From contig NZ_VCRA01000019.1 in assembly GCF_005938385.1 (NCBI RefSeq), positions 1 to 64,000 on the forward strand: a DNA stretch of 64,000 bases. Reading direction: 5' to 3'. The notes beneath the pieces are model-generated. The model saw only the letters and a program-made list of their open reading frames with translations, searched no databases and was not told the DNA's origin. The position numbers and the translations under genes were made by a program. This document shows, in pieces, positions 59,292 to 64,000 of this stretch (the first letter of the stretch is position 1; every line of letters starts with the position of its first letter). This DNA is from Paenibacillus mesophilus. Its GTDB lineage: Bacteria > Bacillota > Bacilli > Paenibacillales > NBRC-103111.

Positions 59292-60206
59292 ATGAAAAAA
59301 GCGACCATCAAAGATATCGCGAAGGCGGCGGAAGTTTCGATCGCTACGGTGTCCTATATTTTGAACGATGTAAAAACGCAGTCCATATCGGACGAAACGC
59401 GCGTCAAAGTGTTGAAAATCGCTCAGCAGCTTCACTATGTAACGAATCGGAGTGCCCGTTCCTTAAAACTGCAAAAAACCGGGTTGATCGGCATTTTGCT
59501 GTTCAAAGATTTGGAGCCGCACCCCTGGTCCGATATGAAGTACGTCAAAACGTTATACCGGCTCGAAAAGTTGTGCGGCGAGCTTGGGTACCATGTCATT
59601 TTTATGCAAATCGACGAAGGTGCACCGTCTTACGATATGATTCGGGAACGGAATTTGGATGGCGTCATCCTGATGAACGTCGATCAGCAGCGTTTTTCGA
59701 CCATATCCCGATATTTCGGATTCGGGATTCCGGTATTCGTGATTGACAGCCATATTGAAGATACGTTGTTCCACAAAGTGATTCCAGACTTCGAGGGAAG
59801 CTTCCGGTTAGCGCATACGCTGCTCGGAGAAGCTCCGGAATTTCTCGTAATGGATGCATACAACGACACGGATTTGGTCGGCATAGTCAAACGGCTGTCG
59901 GGCGTGGATGAAGATCGGATTCACGTGTATGAGAGCCGACAAGGCTTGAGCGCGTTTTTATCCAAGTTTCCGGATCGTCCGGGGATCGTCGTCAATGAAT
60001 TTTTGGCGAACGAAGTATTGCGGACTCACGACCGAATCGTCGCTCTATGCACCAGCCATTGTCCGGAAATGCTGCCGGAACGCGCAGCGAAAATATCGTA
60101 CGAATTGAACGATTACAAGCACGTTACGGACATGATGGACCGGAACATTCACGACGCGGATTACAGCAATCCGGAAAAGTTCATTTATTTGTCCGTTTCA
60201 TCGTGA
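59292..60206 (+). CDS. LacI family transcriptional regulator of the maltodextrin genes
   Basis: 304 aa from ATG 59292 (59286 also possible); the promoter and operator inside the longer ORF exclude the ATG at 59250. N-terminal LacI HTH and hinge: ATIKDIAKAAEVSIATVSYILNDVKTQSISDETRVKVLKIAQQLHYVTNRSARSLK. The effector domain is somewhat shorter than the usual 330-340 aa. Identical operator motifs before mdxE and before this gene argue that it represses both and itself, with maltose or a derivative as the likely inducer. Confidence 0.88.
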   Translation: MKKATIKDIAKAAEVSIATVSYILNDVKTQSISDETRVKVLKIAQQLHYVTNRSARSLKLQKTGLIGILLFKDLEPHPWSDMKYVKTLYRLEKLCGELGYHVIFMQIDEGAPSYDMIRERNLDGVILMNVDQQRFSTISRYFGFGIPVFVIDSHIEDTLFHKVIPDFEGSFRLAHTLLGEAPEFLVMDAYNDTDLVGIVKRLSGVDEDRIHVYESRQGLSAFLSKFPDRPGIVVNEFLANEVLRTHDRIVALCTSHCPEMLPERAAKISYELNDYKHVTDMMDRNIHDADYSNPEKFIYLSVSS

Positions 60207-60232
60207 AGATACGAATAGGAGGAAGTCACCCG

Positions 60233-61585
60233 GTGAATGCATCGCGGTTAATCGAAATCAAGCAGTTTCATTCGGCTATATTGAATAACGATCGCGATAT
60301 GTACGTTTACTTGCCTCCCGGTTATGAAAGCAATGCCACGAAAAGGTATCCGGTTCTGTACATGCATGACGGACAGCACGTGTTCTTTCAAGATCGGAAG
60401 GGCGAATCGTGGGACGTCCATCTTACGGTGGACCGGTTGGTTGCGGAAGGGAAGATTCGGGAAATTATCGTGGTCGCGGTCGCTCATGTGGAGGACGCGA
60501 GAATCGCCGAATATATGCACGCGAATCCGGACGGGCACAACGTGTTCGATATGACGAATCAAGGCGAGTTGTACGAGCAATTTTTGCTTCGCGAAGTGAA
60601 GCCTTATATCGATACGCAATATCGGACAATGCCTGGCAAAGAGCATACCGCTCTGATGGGATCGTCCGCAGGCGGACTCGTGTCGTACAATATCGGTTTC
60701 CGCCATCCGGACACGTTCGGCATGATCGGCGCGTTGTGTCCGTTCTTCGTAAGCGTAGATCCGGCCACGATGGAGGACCGTTGGTTAAGCAAAGTGTATA
60801 CGAAGAAAGAAGACTTGAAAATTTGGATGGACGTAGGGGATTCCGAAGGCTATACCGTTATGGAAAAGCATGTGCGCCATGTCGCCGATGTTCTGCTGGG
60901 TGCCGGTTACCGGTCCGGGGACGATTTCATGTTTTATGTCGCTGTCGGCTCCGGACATTCCCAGACCGATTGGGCGGCCCGGGTCCATGCGCCGCTTCTT
61001 TATTTTTTCGGCGACATCGGTAGGCCTGTGCGTATCGATCTGCACGGTCCCGAAGTTATTGGCCTGGAAGGGCCGCTGCGCTCGCTGAATCCGGTTGTGC
61101 ACTACGATAGCGGTTTTATGATGACGGATTTATGCGGACGTTATGAAGCAGGCGACCCGGAAATCATGGAAATTGGCGCGGACGGCAAACTGCTGCCGAA
61201 GAAGGTAGGGAGAACGACCGTAACGTATTCCGGGTACCATTTGACGGCCAGTCTCGACATAGATGTAGTTCCGCACATTTCCGAGACGGTCGCTGTGGAG
61301 CTTTACGTGAAAGTGCCGGATTGCACTCCTCCGACGGACAAATTGTACGCCGGCATCGAGCTGCCGCCAATTCGGGAAGGGCTGTATGGCGGGACGTTCA
61401 TGGTGCCGAGAAACGTTTCTTTCGTATTTCGCATTTCCCGGGGGCTTGGCAAGCATGAAACGGATCGAATCGGAAACGAAATTCCATACCGGACTTTTAC
61501 TGCGGATGACGGCTTGGTGTTGAACTATGAAGTAGAGAACTGGGTGGATTCAGCGGCCGATCGCTTGCCGGGGGTATTGCGATGA
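60233..61585 (+). CDS. Esterase D/putative carbohydrate esterase with C-terminal beta domains
   Basis: 450 aa from GTG 60233 (AGGAGG at 60217-60222); the longer ORF lies in the lacI gene. Alpha/beta hydrolase of the Esterase-D/enterochelin-esterase group: DMYVYLPPGYE, YPVLYMHDGQHVF, nucleophile GSSAGG, and a His in GSGHSQTDWAAR. The C-terminal about 150 residues form two small beta domains, one Big_2-like (GDPEIMEIGADGKLLPKKVGRTTVTYSG) and one starch-binding-like (VELYVKVPDCTPPTDKLYAGIELPP). No signal peptide is visible. In the mdx operon it may deacylate modified oligosaccharides; this is inference. Confidence 0.8.
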   Translation: MNASRLIEIKQFHSAILNNDRDMYVYLPPGYESNATKRYPVLYMHDGQHVFFQDRKGESWDVHLTVDRLVAEGKIREIIVVAVAHVEDARIAEYMHANPDGHNVFDMTNQGELYEQFLLREVKPYIDTQYRTMPGKEHTALMGSSAGGLVSYNIGFRHPDTFGMIGALCPFFVSVDPATMEDRWLSKVYTKKEDLKIWMDVGDSEGYTVMEKHVRHVADVLLGAGYRSGDDFMFYVAVGSGHSQTDWAARVHAPLLYFFGDIGRPVRIDLHGPEVIGLEGPLRSLNPVVHYDSGFMMTDLCGRYEAGDPEIMEIGADGKLLPKKVGRTTVTYSGYHLTASLDIDVVPHISETVAVELYVKVPDCTPPTDKLYAGIELPPIREGLYGGTFMVPRNVSFVFRISRGLGKHETDRIGNEIPYRTFTADDGLVLNYEVENWVDSAADRLPGVLR

Positions 61586-62640
61586 CGACCGGATCGAGCA
61601 TTTTGCGAATCGAAAGCTTTTATTCCGCCAAGCTGGACAACCGGAGAGATTTATTCGTTTATTTGCCCCCGAGCTACACACATGATACGGCCAATAGGTA
61701 CCCGGTTTTGTACATGCACGACGGACAAAACGTTTTCCACCCGGCATTCAACGGCTATTCATGGAACGTGCATGAAACGGTCGATCGGCTCGTTGCCCTT
61801 GATCGGATGGAAGAAATTATCGTGGTCGGCATTGCGAATATGGGGATGGAGCGGTCCGACGAATTTACTCACGACTTGGAAGGGGTGCTTTATCGATCCG
61901 ATAAAGTTCCGATCCGGCCGAAAGGATTGGTATACGAATCGTTTCTGATCGACGAAGTGAAGCCGTATATCGATTCGCTTTTCCGGACAAAGTCGGGCCC
62001 GGAGCATACCGCATTGATGGGATCGTCGCGAGGGGGACAAGTCACTTACCATATCGGTTTCCGCCGGCCGGATGTGTTCGGGAAGCTGGCTATCGTTTCT
62101 CCTTATTTTTATTGCGTGGATCCCGCCGCTTCGGAAGAAGTTCCATTGGTGCATGTTTTCCGGCACAAGCAGCCGGTTTCCCGCATATGGATCGATTTGG
62201 GCGGACGCGAAGGAACGTTGGTGATGGAGAAGCACGTTCGCCAAGCGGCGGAGCAACTGCTGGAATTGGGTTACGCGGCCGACAAGCAGCTCTCCTATTA
62301 TTTCGATCCCGATGCCGAGCATGTGGAGAAAGACTGGGCGGCAAGACTGGCTTCGCCTCTTATTCATTTGTTCGGGGACAAAGGGGATATCCAATCGTTG
62401 ACATTACACGGTTGCGGAGAGGTCCGCCTCTCGGGTCCGGCATGCCGATTGAACCCGATCGCCGTCTACGAAGGCGGTGTGACGATGACCCCGTTGAGAC
62501 CGGCTTATGCGGTAAAAGATCGTTCCATACTGGATGTGAGGGAGGACGGAACGGTCGTACCCAAACAGCTGGGGGAAACGGCCGTCACGGTCGCATACGG
62601 TCGCTTGGCGGCATCCACACGGATTCGAGTGAATGATTGA
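61582..62640 (+). CDS. Esterase D-like hydrolase, tandem paralogue
   Basis: 352 aa. Its ATG overlaps the TGA of the preceding gene (ATGA), so the two are coupled. Same enzyme family and phrase pattern as its neighbour (DLFVYLPPSYT, RYPVLYMHDGQNVF, GSSRGG, EHVEKDWAAR), but with only the first C-terminal beta domain (DRSILDVREDGTVVPKQLGETAVTVAYG). A tandem duplication with later divergence is likely. Last gene of the operon. Confidence 0.8.
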   Translation: MTTGSSILRIESFYSAKLDNRRDLFVYLPPSYTHDTANRYPVLYMHDGQNVFHPAFNGYSWNVHETVDRLVALDRMEEIIVVGIANMGMERSDEFTHDLEGVLYRSDKVPIRPKGLVYESFLIDEVKPYIDSLFRTKSGPEHTALMGSSRGGQVTYHIGFRRPDVFGKLAIVSPYFYCVDPAASEEVPLVHVFRHKQPVSRIWIDLGGREGTLVMEKHVRQAAEQLLELGYAADKQLSYYFDPDAEHVEKDWAARLASPLIHLFGDKGDIQSLTLHGCGEVRLSGPACRLNPIAVYEGGVTMTPLRPAYAVKDRSILDVREDGTVVPKQLGETAVTVAYGRLAASTRIRVND

Positions 62641-62661
62641 CGTGTAGCCGAGACAGAAGAG

Positions 62662-62699
62662 AACCCACCCAAGGTCACGCGCCTTGCGGTGGGTTTCTT
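62662..62699. terminator. Terminator between convergent units
   Basis: AACCCACC (62662-62669) pairs with GGTGGGTT, with inner AAGG/CCTT pairing, then TCTTG. It can serve both the esterase operon and the kinase gene. Confidence 0.8.
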
Positions 62700-62706
62700 G
62701 CAGATA

Positions 62707-64000
62707 TCACTCCAAAACCGGGATGGTGAACTGGACGACTGTTCCTAGACCGGGTTCGCTGCTGACGATTAACCCATACGATTCGCCGAACGTAAGCTTG
62801 ATCCGCTGGTTTACGTTTCGGATGCCGATATGGTCGCCCGGCTCGCTGTAATCGTCCTTGAAGGCCGCGTTGAGTTCTTCCGTGCGTTCTCGGCCTATCC
62901 CCACGCCGTCATCGGCTATTTCGAACAATAGACAGCCGTCGCGCTTCCGTCCTGAGATACGGATGACGCCTTTCTCGCCCTTCGGCTTGATGCCGTGACT
63001 GATGGCGTTCTCGACCAGCGGCTGCAGCGTAATTTTCGGGATTCGGCATTGGCGGATCGATTCATCAACGTCCCATACGACGGAAAAGGCGGTTTTGTAG
63101 CGGACCGATACAAGGTCGATATAATGCCGGACGTGCTCCAGCTCCGTCTGAACCGGAATCAGGTTTACCGGTGTTTCGAGGGAAAGCCGTAGCAGCTTTG
63201 ACAGGGAGGAGATCATCTCCGATACTTTGTTTTCCCCGCCGGTGAGCCGCAAGGCGTTCCAGTTGATCGTCTCGAGCGTATTGTAGAGGAAATGCGGGTT
63301 GATCTGGGACTGCAAGGCGATGCTTTGCGCTTGCTTCAGCAAGGTCAACCGTTTGCGCAGCTCCTGTTCCAGCTCGAGCCGCTCGTCGTGCGATCGGATC
63401 AGCGTGGAGGCGATTTGCCGGATTTCGTTCAGATGCGGCTCCTGCCTCTCCAGCTCGACCGTCATCCACTTGTCCGGATTTTCTACGATCGAGATGATTT
63501 TGCGGATCGGCTGGAACACCTTCGAAGCGATGATCAAGGCAAGGAGCAGGGCGACAGCCAATCCGGCCGCGAAGATGACGAGCACATATCGGCGCAGGTA
63601 CGCATTTTTCTCCTGATACGCCTGAAGCGGCAATATGGAATAAAACGTCCAATCGTTATATTGGGAGTCGAGCGAAGCAATCGACTTTTTATTGTCATTC
63701 GTGGACAAGGAGTCCGTCAGGCGGCGGTTGATCATGGACAGGTCCCGGTTATACAGCACGGTGCCGCTTTTGTCCGTGATATAGATGTCCTCCAGATACG
63801 GATCGCCGACATTATTGATAAACTTGTCCAGCCGGTCCGTATCGACATTGACTACAATAGCTCCTTGCCGGTTCTTCACGTCGAGAGGAGCGGTATAGAA
63901 GAAGGAGAGGAAATGCCGCTCGGTCTGTTCTCCGACGTACTGCTTCGCCGTTCTTGCCGACAACCAGAAGTTCGATGTCGTTTTGCGGCGTTCATATTCC
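62707..64000 (-). CDS. YesM-type sensor histidine kinase (5' end outside the window)
   Basis: Incomplete: the frame stays open from the window edge (EYERRKTTSNFWLSARTAKQYVG...), so the N-terminus and first membrane helix are missing. Visible parts: an extracellular Cache-like sensor region, a transmembrane helix (YVLVIFAAGLAVALLLALIIASKVF), a HAMP-like linker (PIRKIISIVENPDKW), then the His_kinase domain SQINPHFLYNTLETINW with the phospho-His and an ATPase domain (ISHGIKPKGEKG, EIADDGVGI, GIRNVNQRIKLTFGE). YesM-type kinases pair with AraC-type regulators and usually control sugar ABC transporters; its partners would lie beyond the window. Confidence 0.9.
   Translation of the reverse strand, partial: EYERRKTTSNFWLSARTAKQYVGEQTERHFLSFFYTAPLDVKNRQGAIVVNVDTDRLDKFINNVGDPYLEDIYITDKSGTVLYNRDLSMINRRLTDSLSTNDNKKSIASLDSQYNDWTFYSILPLQAYQEKNAYLRRYVLVIFAAGLAVALLLALIIASKVFQPIRKIISIVENPDKWMTVELERQEPHLNEIRQIASTLIRSHDERLELEQELRKRLTLLKQAQSIALQSQINPHFLYNTLETINWNALRLTGGENKVSEMISSLSKLLRLSLETPVNLIPVQTELEHVRHYIDLVSVRYKTAFSVVWDVDESIRQCRIPKITLQPLVENAISHGIKPKGEKGVIRISGRKRDGCLLFEIADDGVGIGRERTEELNAAFKDDYSEPGDHIGIRNVNQRIKLTFGESYGLIVSSEPGLGTVVQFTIPVLE

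Overview
The window looks like chromosomal DNA of a Paenibacillaceae-type Firmicute (Paenibacillus, Cohnella or a close relative). The signs are strong GGAGG-type ribosome binding sites, many TTG and GTG starts, sigma-A promoters, a T-box leader, YesM-type kinase and MdxEFG-type sugar ABC proteins, lipoproteins with Firmicute lipoboxes, and many rho-independent terminators. I found no rRNA, tRNA, CRISPR array, prophage or full-length IS element. Most genes are accessory or niche functions. The core-like ones are the pentose phosphate genes zwf-tkt-tal and asd.

Layout. 0.3-8.5 kb: single genes, including a THUMP RNA methyltransferase behind a leader ORF and three terminators, a Nudix hydrolase, an unrecognised protein behind a promoter embedded in a perfect 26-bp palindrome, a SelA-like PLP enzyme, an RCC1-repeat protein and a secreted metallo-hydrolase. 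8.7-17.2 kb: a hybrid sensor kinase, SelO, a DUF975 membrane protein, an MBL hydrolase, a T-box followed by an archaeal/fungal-type asd, and a CPBP-like membrane protein with a TetR regulator sharing a TTAACG-NN-CGTTAA operator. 17.2-25.8 kb: a one-component regulator made of a GntR DNA-binding domain fused to an ABC-type solute-binding domain, divergent from an operon of a zinc-less MDR dehydrogenase, a cytoplasmic beta-propeller, a secreted beta-propeller paralogue and an orphan binding lipoprotein. The two divergent promoters share a 16-bp operator-like sequence.

25.8-32.9 kb: PHP phosphoesterase and ATP-grasp genes, divergent from a PIG-L deacetylase and a GT2 glycosyltransferase, then a GNAT protein and a two-domain class I prenyl-synthase fusion. 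33.0-38.3 kb: LysR divergent from zwf-tkt-tal. 38.4-42.6 kb: a nucleotidyltransferase whose terminator hairpin was duplicated by a 170-bp MITE, then a hydrolase / histidine kinase / response regulator operon. 42.8-51 kb: a secreted protein and two lipoproteins, a DUF2252 protein, a frameshifted aminoglycoside phosphotransferase-like gene, and a Tat-exported beta-helix protein. 51-53.8 kb: an ArsR-MFS pair and an Erm methyltransferase with an attenuator-like leader. 53.9-62.6 kb: a LacI-controlled maltodextrin operon (binding protein, two permeases, GH13 enzyme, regulator, two tandem esterases). The window ends inside a YesM-type sensor kinase.

The most interesting non-obvious signals are: two 117-119-nt intergenic elements (6001-6117 and 29333-29451) with identical loops but covarying stems, which look like an uncharacterised structured RNA or mobile element; the MITE with a palindromic 22-bp target duplication; the GntR-binding-protein fusion with its propeller operon; the prenyl-synthase fusion; and the leader-peptide attenuators ahead of both RNA methyltransferase genes.
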